Source: Hypomyces perniciosus
Lineage: Eukaryota; Ascomycota; Sordariomycetes; Hypocreales; Hypocreaceae
NCBI GenBank assembly: GCA_008477525.1
Contig: SPDT01000005.1
Coordinates: 3,100,001 to 3,164,000 of the forward strand
Reading direction: 5' to 3'
Length of the DNA stretch: 64,000 bases
In this document: in pieces, positions 24,193 through 33,895 of the stretch
Position numbering within the stretch: position 1 is the first letter of the stretch
Layout of the letters: the number at the start of each line of letters is the position of its first letter
Program-made: the position numbers and the translations under genes
Notes under the pieces: model-generated
What the model was told of the DNA's origin: nothing
What the model saw: only the letters and a program-made list of their open reading frames with translations
Databases searched by the model: none

Positions 24193-25323
24193 TTACAGCG
24201 CTCCACTGGCCTCGCCACCATCTACTGCCATCCTAGGATCTAACGCTGGGATATTCATCTTTTCAACCCTCAACTTTCCCACTCTTCGACCGTGAACCCG
24301 CAGCCCCTTTGCATGCGCATTACTCAACCCCAGCAATCCCGCGCTGACCAGCAACAGGGACATGAGCACCATCGCCCCGGCCTGCGAAAGATTCCCGCTA
24401 AAGCACGCAACCATATACACTATGAGCTTAGACGTAGCTTCGAGGTATCCCTCGAGCGTTGATCTAGCGCGCAACCAAGTCTGCGTGGTAACAGCTTGCA
24501 AGTCTGCATCTAAGCCGCAGAGGACGACGCGCCGGGCGGGACCTAGGTCGATGGTGTATTCCGTACGGCGAGAATCTTCGCGGCGGAGGGGAGGAGGTGG
24601 TGGCAGTGAGAACTGGGATGTTGATGATGGTGAGGAGAAGGTTATAGTTGTAGAGGGCTGTGGGAGTGGCGGACAAGAGCGCTGCTTAATGGACCAGATA
24701 TTGATGATGCGGGAGAGCATGAGCGCAACAATGAAAGATAGACCCCACCAGTCGTCCAGCAAGGCCATGGAGATGATAGCCGTGACGGTTAGCAGCGGAC
24801 TAAGGAGGTAGAAGATGTGGCTTAGCCAGTCCATCTCCAACGCATCGTCTGTCGCGGCATCTCGTTTTTGTTTTCGAGGTGGACCACTGCGATTTACCAG
24901 TCCCGTTACTCTCCTCCTCAGGCTGGACATTTCATCATCTCTCTTGGCTAATTTCACATGTAGCGTCACGAGGCCGACTTTCCCCTCGCTGAGCCATAAC
25001 CTCTTGAGGTAATCCACCATGGCGATGTTGTTAATCACGTAACGACGCATTTCACCAGAGGTAGACTCGATGGCGACTGTGAGGCCTAGCTCAGCGGATA
25101 ATGCGGGAGCAGACTGCTGATCCAGTGCATCGGCGGCCTGTTGGTAGTGTAGACCAGGCGCGAGGACGAAAGCGTCGAGCCAGGAGGAACCGCCTGTGAT
25201 GGCGGTGCGTTTGGCGACGGTGTTGAGATCTGCGAGGGCGAGAAGGCCGCCGGCTGAGAGGGAGAGGTGGGGGATGGGAGTTGAGGACCATGATGGGATG
25301 AGGGGATGGTGGGTTTCGTCCAT
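24193..25323 (-). CDS. hypothetical membrane protein with four predicted TM segments
   Basis: A minus-strand frame ends at TAA 24193-24195. I chose ATG at 25323 (MDETHHPL, 376 residues); another in-frame ATG at 25383 would add 20 mostly hydrophobic residues. The N-terminal half is soluble-looking. Two hydrophobic spans follow (about residues 168-190 and 194-212: LLSPLLTVTAIISMALL and WGLSFIVALMLSRII), then a loop of about 70-80 residues with Pro runs, then two more near the C-terminus (YMVACFSG and AGAMVLMSLLLVSAGLLGL). The tail is basic. No catalytic motif is visible. Fungal genomes carry many such uncharacterised integral membrane proteins; the family is not named here. It converges tail-to-tail with the gene at 21559-23852 with about 340 bp between stops. 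Confidence 0.75.
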   Translation of the reverse strand: MDETHHPLIPSWSSTPIPHLSLSAGGLLALADLNTVAKRTAITGGSSWLDAFVLAPGLHYQQAADALDQQSAPALSAELGLTVAIESTSGEMRRYVINNIAMVDYLKRLWLSEGKVGLVTLHVKLAKRDDEMSSLRRRVTGLVNRSGPPRKQKRDAATDDALEMDWLSHIFYLLSPLLTVTAIISMALLDDWWGLSFIVALMLSRIINIWSIKQRSCPPLPQPSTTITFSSPSSTSQFSLPPPPPLRREDSRRTEYTIDLGPARRVVLCGLDADLQAVTTQTWLRARSTLEGYLEATSKLIVYMVACFSGNLSQAGAMVLMSLLLVSAGLLGLSNAHAKGLRVHGRRVGKLRVEKMNIPALDPRMAVDGGEASGAL

Positions 25324-25973
25324 GTGATTGTAAGAGAGAGGATATTGTGCGTTGGAATAGGAGGGATAGATGATGGATAACATCAAGACAGTGTAAGTCA
25401 GCAACTGGTATAAGAGCCTAGAACAAATCGGAATAGACTCTTGGGTCAATATATATTACGAAAGTCACCTCGTTGTCATCCAAGCAAGCCGGTATAGTCA
25501 AAATGTTATTATGGCAGAGGCGGATGAGGAAGCTGTTGATCTGCACTACAGATCACAAGATATTACAGATGAACAGTCCACTGACGTATGTAGCATTTCG
25601 TGGGTAGGACGCGATGGTAGTATTTACTCATCACGGGGTCGTTGAAGGAGCAAAATTCAATCGGTATATTTTGTTTGGGTTGTCGGCTGATAGACGACAC
25701 GATCTTTGGCTCATCGTGTGGCAGCGTCCTTGTGATATGACAAGTCATTTAGTGTTTGGTGGGGGAGGCTGAGACATGCCGGTAGTTGGGCAGCCGACTT
25801 GGATAAACCTAGAACTATTTTGATCGATATTGAGATGATGATTTTATAATCACGGCTGTTGAAGCTCAAACTATTAATTCGAAGTATTTTTTGCTCAAGG
25901 CCTATATCCTAACATTAACCTCAAGATGGGCCACTAGATGCTATGCTCACCACACCTATCCAGTGTCACCAAC

Positions 25974-27980
25974 TCAAAGAGGTGCCTCCAAAGGCAGACT
26001 CGGAACACCAATAGAAGTCGATTTCATGGAAATGTGAGTACCAACCACATCAACGAAACGGCCGAGAATATTATTCACCCAGGATGCCACGTTCATATTC
26101 GTGACGCGCTCGTAGATCGCCTCATGCATACTTCTCCGTCGCTCCTCAGACATGGTCAACGCCTTGTTGATCTCATCCGCCACCTTGTTCAGATCCCATG
26201 GGTTGATTTGAATTGCATCTTCTAGGCTGCTCGCTGTTCCGCTGAACTCGGAGATGATGAGTGGCCCATAGCTGTCGCGTTGGCAGACGATATATTCCAG
26301 CCCCGTTGTGCTCATGCCATCCCGCACACTGGTGATGAGCGCAACGTCGCCAGTTCGCAATAGTGCAAAATACTCACCTCCAGTTAGATGCTGCGAGTAG
26401 TTCTGGACAGGCGCGTAACTAAGGGAGCCGTATGCGGCATTCACTGAGCTGACCAACTCGTTGACACGGCTTGCGTACCTTGCCTCTTCGCCATCGTCAT
26501 CTTCGATCGTTGTTGGGCTTGAAATCTGCAACAAGACGACTTTTTCTTGCCACTCGGGATACCGAAAAAGAAATCGTTCGAACGCCATCATCTTCTTGTC
26601 CACGCCCCCTAGGCTGTCAAGTGGATCGCATCCGATGATGATCTTCTTCCCCCTGTGTGATTTCCTCAGCATTGCACATTTCTCATTAGCAGCTTCGGTC
26701 CATGCCAGCGAGTTAATTTTGGACACGTTGACGCCGACTGGAAACACTCCTACATGGACTCGTCCTCCGGGAGTGTCTACCGCATCCGTGCTAGCGAGAT
26801 GGCCGAGAATCCTGGCGCAAGAAGTTGCAAAGTGCTGTGCGTAATGGAACGCTTGAAAGGCAATCAGATTGGCCCCAAGAACTCCTTGCAGAATTTCCTT
26901 GCGCTTGGCGAGACATCGAACGAGCTCACTTGTCGGGAATGGGGCATGCAAAAAGAAGGAGACGTACACGTTTGGGCGGCGTTTTCGAAGAATACTCGGT
27001 AAGAGCATCAGGTAATAATCGTGAACCATGACAATATCTCCCGGTTTGTAAATCTCGCAGATCTTGTCTGCAAATGCTTCGTTCATGCGGAGGAAGTCGG
27101 CCCAGCGTGCATCTTCCTTGCGTTCGTTTGTTGGGGGATGTTGTCTGTAATGGAACAATGCGCAAAGGTCGTGTTCAGCATATCGCCTCCATCTTGATTG
27201 GTCCTTAAGTTGAATACCGTCGTTGGTAAAGTCTGAATCCTCGGCGAGCCATACTGGAATCGTCCTCAACTCGTGGTGATACAGCTGGTTTTCTAGTCGC
27301 GACTGGTCGGCGTGGGTAATGTAGATATCATCAGATGAGGTATCTTGATCAGCTTCAGAGTGGTGAATTTCGCCCGTCCATGCGATAACAGTGTGGTTCC
27401 AAGGGCTCTCCTTGGAAGAGAGGTAGGCGAGTGAGTCTAGGTGAGCGGATTCCCAATAGCCATGCCTCAATTCCTGTTTCCACGTTAGAAACAGTGCCTG
27501 GTTGTAAAGGTGATGTGCATGAAAGGAGTGAGTCTAGCCTACCCAATCTCTCCCCTTGCGATATTGCAACGAATGTGGGATGGTGAAGGTTGCAGATATA
27601 AGGTTTCCACTTAACTTCGCATCTCCATTTATTTCTGTATTTACCGTCTGATTGCTCTCAAGGTTAGACAAGTCTGAGGGGGGTTGATTCGATTCTTCTT
27701 CAATGTGACCTGGAGAGCGCGAGGACCCGTGACAACGCCTACTAAAGTATCCTGTGGTAATACCATTTCTGGTGCTCTGATGATTGTTGTATGTCCCCAG
27801 GGTAACACCGGGTGTTACAGGAATCCTGGTTATGGATTCACGCTGGTGAGGTGGCAGAAATGAGTCGGACCGTTGTTGAAGATTTGGTTGAGACGCTGAA
27901 CTCTCCCACCCCCCATTCGGAGTAGAAGGTTCCGGTCTAAATCCAGATCTGGAGCCACCAAACGGGTTTTTGTTTGACAT
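25974..27980 (-). CDS. GT20 trehalose-phosphate synthase-like subunit (Tps3/TpsC type), catalytic Arg/Lys lost
   Basis: Two exons, 27543-27980 and 25974-27473, are joined through a 69-nt intron (GTAGGC...AACAG, phase 0) to give 645 residues. Residues 1-120 are polar and disordered, with ITRIPVTPGVTLG. The GT20 domain follows: SPWNHTVIAWTGEI, VHDYYLMLLPSILR, FFLHAPFPTSELVRCL, GVFPVGVNVSKI, ALITSVRDGMS and GLEYIVCQ. In active TPS enzymes the UDP-glucose phosphates are held by Arg and Lys of a (V/I)DRLDYxKG motif. Here that motif reads CDPLDSLGG, so Arg is Pro and Lys is Gly. No C-terminal HAD phosphatase domain is present, unlike yeast Tps3/Tsl1. By family logic this is a regulatory or scaffold subunit of the trehalose synthase complex rather than the enzyme. 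The loss of catalysis is inference from those two residues. Confidence 0.9.
27474..27542 (-). other. intron of the Tps3-like gene
   Basis: Donor GTAGGC, acceptor AACAG, 69 nt, phase 0. It joins RKGRDW to ELRHGYWES. Confidence 0.8.
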
Positions 27981-28650
27981 AATATCGATATTTGCCCAGC
28001 TACCTTAATATTCTTAGGGAATATTTAGATAGTGAAAAATGTTGAAAGCGTGGTATGAGCCACCAAGCGTCAGTCAGAGAGAGCGCGGCGATGTTAAATA
28101 GCCAAGCTGAGATGGAGAGATCGCATCGAGGATTAACTAGTTTATCGGCTTTTCAGGACATTTGCCGCGTCCTTGATTCTTGGAAACCGTGTGGCGATTT
28201 TTGTGGATTTTACCGTCGAGTCGTGTACATAAAACCTGCGGGCGAAATTAAGCATGGGTTCCGCAGCAATACCAGACGCATGTGGTTTGATGAAAGAATT
28301 CGTGGAATAGTCATGATGTCAATAGATCTGCAAGTTTGAGTGATGCTTATATTATGGTTTCTTGCATATGAGATTGGTGAGGGTGTTGATGACATCACAC
28401 CAACGCAATGCCAAAATATCGAGCATTTCATGGATATCTAGCACAAAAATGGATTAGTTTTTCGAACTTCTAAATTGAAGTTATTTCTGCCATGGATACG
28501 AACTACTATAGCAATCGTCCTTGCGACTATCGTCCGCGCCAGGAGTTGTAATCACGCACAGCATCAACGTTGTGCTAGTATCAAAGGCAAGACTCGATTG
28601 CCATGAATTATTTGCCTAGGTCTGTATCACAAACTAACAAATATTTCAAC

Positions 28651-29432
28651 TCATTCCTTGGGGAACTTCTTAAACATATCCATCAACTTGTCCACAGGTG
28701 CCGTCATCAACCCGACAACGGTCTCAAAGGGCGGTTTATCCGGCGCTGATGGATGGCTGTGAGTCGGGGCAAACTTCTTCGCCCGCTCGAAGCTCTTTGC
28801 CAAGTGCTCAGATTCCTCTGCGTCAATGGAATCCTCAAGACGGACAAGATCGTCCTCCTCTTCCTCCTTTATGTGTTGCTTGAGATCTGTGAATAGTTTA
28901 TTCAGAGTTACAATAAACTCTGGCTGCTCTGGAGACATGTTCTGGAACTCATAGAGTTGTTCCTTGATCTGCACGAGATTATATATTCGTACTTTAGCAT
29001 GTTGACTGAGCTGTGAACTTTTAGGTCTCTTACCTTCTGATGCTCTGTACGATCCTTCTGAGCCATCACAAGTCCATCTGGAACGCTCTTCTCCATTACA
29101 GGGTAGACGACCAGCTCCTCGCCCACGGAATGACGAGCGAGCTCCCAGGTGAATTGATTCTGATATCGCTTTTGCTCGTCGGGGTCGTGTGATGAGACAA
29201 TGCGATTGTAGTAATCCTCTAGCTCGCGATGATCTTGCTTGATGGGCTCTGAGACACGAACCATGTTGAAGGGTGTGACTGAGAACAGGCGATGAGGGGG
29301 TAGTTGTTTGAATGTCGAGGGTAAAGCTCTAAAAGTCCGTAAAGAGGAGTTCGCTATTGGTGTAAGCCAAAGCATTCTCATAAATTCGTATGTTATTATT
29401 ATCAAAGGGTAAGCGACTCGAGATTCAACCAT
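28651..29432 (-). CDS. hemerythrin (HHE) cation-binding domain protein, possibly mitochondrial
   Basis: Exon 1 ends at 29034 (HQK) and exon 2 runs 28968-28651, with a 65-nt intron (GTAAGA...GTGCAG, phase 0). HHE-domain proteins use a four-helix bundle to hold a di-iron centre that binds oxygen or takes part in iron and redox handling. The expected ligand pattern is visible: DHRELEDYY, HSVGEELVVYPVME, EHQKIKEQLYEF and HIKEEEEDDL. The core domain starts at MVRVSEP. Upstream of it an Arg/Ser-rich, acid-free stretch (NSSLRTFRALPSTF ... RLFSV) looks like a mitochondrial presequence. I give the longest ATG (29432); ATGs at 29381 and 29375 are plausible, and MVRVSEP itself could be an alternative start. 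The C-terminus has no known motif. Confidence 0.85.
28969..29033 (-). other. intron of the hemerythrin-domain gene
   Basis: 65 nt, donor GTAAGA and acceptor GTGCAG. It splits the third helix between HQK and IKEQLYEF. Confidence 0.8.
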
Positions 29433-29866
29433 CTTATACCTCTTTATCTACTATGTGAACTCCGGATTAGCTAGGTGTATGTGTATAAATGCAATACGCC
29501 ATTGGGCTAGACTCAATTCCATGCCTCGGATTTTGTCGTCCGGATCTACACAGAATCTATACACAATTACCAACTTCGATGAAATGCTGCGATCGTACAG
29601 ACGTCCAGAAGATGTAAGGATGATTTCATTCACCTCCTAATTCGTGGGTGGTTCAACAAGCCCAGCTGTGAACCAATTCCGCCAGGCCAACCGCAAGACA
29701 TCATAATTCTGTCATACCCAGAGTGACGCACACGGAGAGTAGGGAACGGACTGCATTTATTTATTGCCGTCACCACTTCGTACACTTTCACCGAACGAAA
29801 AGCCTCATTGTGCGATCGAGAATACACGAGATCCAACGTCTTTCAAGGAAATTTCAGAACGTCATT

Positions 29867-30130
29867 ATGGAAAGCCATCCAGGATCCGATCCGACAGATA
29901 AGGCTGCCGCCGGTAGTGCAGTTCCAGGCGGGCACATTATCGCAGGGGGCAACTCTGCCCTACGTGGTGGGACTGTCCAGGGAGGCACGGCAATTATGAG
30001 AGATGACAATATCCCGGTTAGCCACAATGCAGGCGTCGGAGGCATCGGAACCTCTTCTACTAAGGCTACTATGCCGGCCAGTGGACCATCGCAGGGGAAT
30101 ATTGGGACCGGAGATACGAGCCAGCATTAG
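29867..30130 (+). CDS. small Gly/Ser/Thr-rich hypothetical protein
   Basis: An 87-codon frame from ATG 29867 (MESHPGSDPTDKAAAG) to TAG. The protein is hydrophilic and rich in Gly, Ala, Ser and Thr, without Cys or a hydrophobic span, so it is likely disordered. The frame is open upstream too, but this ATG best separates the low-complexity protein from the unlike upstream codons. It lies between the hemerythrin gene and con-10, both stress-type genes. It is not recognised; a hydrophilin-like stress protein is one guess from composition only. Confidence 0.5.
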   Translation: MESHPGSDPTDKAAAGSAVPGGHIIAGGNSALRGGTVQGGTAIMRDDNIPVSHNAGVGGIGTSSTKATMPASGPSQGNIGTGDTSQH

Positions 30131-31179
30131 AGCCAGTGTTACAACAAAGTCAGGGGTATGGCGGCCCAGGATCATGTAAGACAACCAGATGTCACATTTT
30201 AATCATACTTACTGATCAAGTGCAAGGGAATTGGTGAGACTGTTTGTGAAAATGTAAATGCCGCTGTTGGTTCCATGTTTCGAGACAGAGTGGGCTAGGC
30301 AAAGCATGAAGGGGCTGCTGGGCAAAAGTTGGAACACATGGGGTCTTCTGAAAGGGGCATGTAAGCTGAGTTGTGGGGCTTATAGATTGTCCTTGGACTC
30401 AGGTGTGAGGCTCAACGAACCTGGCTTGTATGCAACCTGACAACAACCTCCTATTCCGCTGCAAGTGAAGTGAGATCTAGCGATATGGATATTGTAACTA
30501 CTTGCTTCTGTGAAAATGATCTTTATAAAATGGCAATGAGATTGTGAACCTTGTCCGTTTCAGCCTGGCTCGTCATGACTTGCAATCCAGGAATGAATTA
30601 TTAAAGTATTAGCTCCTTGAATTGGATCTTTTACTCGAGTGGGGTGACCAGTAGCAATTCGATTATCAGCCTCGTGTAGGTAATTTACCTAACTAAATAC
30701 GAGGTGTACAATGATTTCATCTAAAATCCACTTCCCAAAAGGTCCGATTTCGTGAGTTAAGACGGTACCAGACATCCTCCCCAAACTCCACCAACTCCAA
30801 TTAATGAGTAGGCTGTCCGAAAATCCAGTGGTCTGTATAAGTTGATCCTTAGATCTTAATGTTATATTGTTACGTCATAAAGTTTGACTCATGTGTATTC
30901 TCCCTTGCAATCCAGGTAACTTGTCAAGCCACATTTCCATGTGAAGTACCCTACAGTGAATCATTCATCATCGATCGACCATCAAGATCTCATGGGAGAT
31001 GTGCTTCGAATATTGAAGCCTCTAGCGTTATCAAGACAGTGAAGCTGTATATAAAATTGCTTTCGTCCTAACCTATTAATCCAAGGTCTTGCATATATGT
31101 TTGCTACCATCTTACAGTCCGGCATTGAGAGGGCATTTACTTTGTGAAGCTCAAACCACATTAATCCACATCACTCACA

Positions 31180-31513
31180 ATGACTGACAACACGAACCCT
31201 GGGAACTTTGCCAATAGGTAGGTTAAGTAAATTTTACACCAAGGTTTTCATGGCTAACTAGAACAAGGCCTAAGGACGAGGTTCGAGAGATTGCTTCCAA
31301 AGGCGGGCAGGCCAGCCACCAAGGTGGCTTCGCCAATATGGATCCGGATAAGCAGGTTGGTTACCCTCGAAATAGCCTCATTTTAGAGCACAAATCCCTT
31401 ATCATTTATAGCGAGAAATAGCATCCATGGGAGGAAAGGCGTCTGGAGGGTCTTTCGAACCTGGAAGTGAAAGAGCTCGGGAGGCTGGACATAAAGGGGG
31501 TGCCAAACAATGA
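31180..31513 (+). CDS. con-10: Con-10 family conidiation/stress protein (KGG repeats)
   Basis: Three exons, 31180-31217, 31262-31355 and 31412-31513, are joined by GTAGGT...ACTAG (44 nt) and GTTGGT...TATAG (56 nt) introns to give 77 residues. The start TDNTNPGNFANR and repeated KGG motifs (EIASKGGQASHQGGFANMD, then EIASMGGKASGGSFEPGSE, then AGHKGGAKQ) match con-10 of Neurospora and the bacterial stress-induced KGG repeat family (PF10685). Con-10 proteins are small and hydrophilic, accumulate during conidiation and stress, and have no known enzyme activity. The gene is complete with no lesion, unlike several neighbours. Confidence 0.93.
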
Positions 31514-31787
31514 CCCTGTATCATAACGCTGTATGCGGTTATAGGGATATTCATCGATAATTCAACTCGTATTATCTACAGGTCATATAAAAACAAACAC
31601 TTGGTGGGCCTTCTGCCATGTATTCTTTTAGTGGAATAATGTATTGTACTAGGTTATCCACCTCATTGTTTGTTACAATCTTAGTCCCCTCTCTCCCTGT
31701 TTCCGAAAGCTCAGCACTGCATTATATAAACTAAAGATGCTGTCAGTACTGAGGGCTCTCCAGTGGTAGTGTAAGAGAACACACCTT

Positions 31788-32154
31788 TTAGCAATCACAA
31801 AATCCGAACGGGCCTCCTGCAATGGCGCAGGCAGCAGCTGAACAGAACCCAGTGGGGCAAATACAGAACTGCCCACTTAAGGGATCAATACACATCTAGT
31901 TGCCAGGACGGTTAGCAGGGTGAAGTCCAGACTATCCACATAGAAATAGACAGCTATCTGGAAGTCGGAAAACTTACAGCGGGGATGGGTAGCTGGTTAT
32001 AGAAATCAATACAAGCTCCGATAACCTCAAATCGCTTATCAACTGAGCTTTCAGCGTTTTCTGGCTGGCCGCTGGGAAGAGCTCCAGTGATAGGGATGAG
32101 GCAGAGAGCCAGCGGAAGTATGGTGGCAAGATCGAAAGTCAAAGAAGGCCGCAT
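31788..32154 (-). CDS. small secreted cysteine-rich protein with a Lys-Arg processing site
   Basis: Two exons, 31978-32154 (ATG at 32154) and 31788-31895, are joined by an 82-nt intron (GTAAGT...ACTAG, phase 0) to give about 94 residues. Residues 1-25 form a clear signal peptide (hydrophobic core ILPLALCLIPITGA). A short propeptide follows, ending in a Lys-Arg pair (SSVDKR), a Kex2-type cleavage site. The predicted mature peptide is about 53 residues with eight cysteines, seven of them in exon 2, so up to four disulfides. That layout fits secreted fungal effectors, antifungal peptides and similar factors, but I recognise no specific family. The splice model is mine: the exon 1 frame alone would end soon after the donor. 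Confidence 0.65.
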
Positions 32155-33414
32155 TTTGAGTTTTGGAGAAGCCGTAGGCTTTTTCTTTATTTGTGATATG
32201 TTACTTGGAAAGAATAGTAGGATTTCTGTTGATTTGGAGAATTGAGAAAAAGACCGTGGCAGGATATTTATATTTGTTTGCCATCTTCTGGTAGTATACA
32301 ATTCACATCATCCTGCTATGACCTATGTCCATCAATTTCATAATGGATATTTCAAAGTGGATCTGCTGCGCTAATATCTGACATATTACTTCGTACTCCG
32401 TTTTTTATACTGTGAAGTGGGTTAGTGGCGTTTTGGTGTTGCTCGTATTTGTAAAAGTTACCTAGCGCGTATTCATGTCATCCCTAGCTGGCTAATCAGT
32501 ACTCATTTCGCCCGAAATAAGTAAAAACATTTGTTTGTTTAGTCGGTTTTCAAGAGATCGGTGATCGGAAAGGGCGAGAAAAGAGGTACACCAACGGAAG
32601 ATCCGTTCTGGTTTGTTCTTTCTTTTTGAGGTTACAGTAGATGATCATATATTAATTAGCACACGATTTTCGGAGGTTGCACCCAGTAACGCTCGAAGAA
32701 GTTGTTCAAACAGATTCCAATATATGAGGTCACTTTCTAAGATGTTGGTCACCAAGTATCTGCGACTAGGGGAATCAAGCTGCCTCCCCCGATACTTTTC
32801 CACTCTTTAAAAATAGATTATAATTGACTCTCGGCCTTAGAAGTTAGTGCATATATTACAAACCTGTAAGATTTCCTTATAAAGCTTCTGGTCTCACTGA
32901 CTTCTTTTGATTTAAGTGTGTGTGTGTACTTGGTCGTATGGGTAAGTGGCCGGGCGGTCCTGGTACTCACAGGGTTTTCGAATGAAACAGTGTTGTATAT
33001 TGTAGATTTTCCCTAAGCTCTGTAACAATAGCCCAGTCACGGTACATAGATGGCTGTTTTTCGATGCCTGCGCGCTCGGATGTACAACAAGTACTATTGG
33101 TGTTGTGCCTGTCTTACTTCAAACACTATTTTAAGTGGATGGGTGGGACTATACTCCTCCTGATTGTAGCACCAATTTTCGACCTGGTTCCGAAGTCAGA
33201 AATTAAGGCTTACACGTAAGTTGATGTCTCTTTTTCATATGTAATAGGGGGGCGTGGAATTAGGTAAAGACATTCGTATGCATACTCCGTATAGACAGAT
33301 GAGTATATAAGCCATCTCTACCCATTTCGTCTTCGACAACTCTCACAGCCATAAAGACATCCCCTCACACATAGACTTCTATTTTGAAGAAAAGTCGCAG
33401 CTACACTTTTAATC

Positions 33415-33895
33415 ATGCGGTTCTCTGCTTCCTTGGTACTTTGTGCTGCCACGAGCGCAGCAGTTGCTGCCGCACAGTCTGCCGCTTTTTCCTACTGCAA
33501 AGTTACCCACGCAAAGGACGGAAACACATTCACTGCTGTCATTGACAGAGTCCCGTCCATATCAATGTCGACGATTTGTGGTCATACCAACGACCACCTG
33601 ACGAAGGATGCCAAGCAAAACCGGGTCAATATTAAATCAAGTATGCCCCAACTCAAACATGTCTCAAAAGGTTTCTCGCCACATCACACACTGACGCCAG
33701 ATTAAAGACCTTAGTTGCTCGACCCACCCAGCCAAAAACGTACAGAACTTCATGGGTTTCACTGTCAAGCTTGACAAACAATCACCCCAATCGCAGCTTG
33801 AGGTCCTCAGAGGTGCCTTGACGGAAGCATTTGGCAGCCAGGGTTTTGATACTGCTTCAAGCAGCAATTGCAACCTGGCCGGGATTCCGGCTTGA
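33415..33895 (+). CDS. small secreted protein, two exons
   Basis: ATG at 33415 opens a signal peptide (MRFSASLVLCAATSAAVAAAQ). Exon 1 ends near 33640 before GTATGC. The downstream frame KNVQNFMGFTVKLDKQSPQS, LEVLRGALTEAFGSQGFD and CNLAGIPA ends at TGA 33895 and clearly belongs to the same protein. To keep phase the acceptor must be AAAG at 33707 (67-nt intron); the better-looking CCAG at 33700 gives an immediate stop. The product would be about 137 residues with a few cysteines. The family is not recognised; a secreted effector-like or cell-surface protein is likely. Confidence 0.65.

Noticed and set aside
31978..32154. Reading the Lys-Arg peptide gene as a repeat-core RiPP precursor
   Set aside because: There is only one dibasic site and a single Cys-rich core, so it does not show the repeated core pattern of those precursors.
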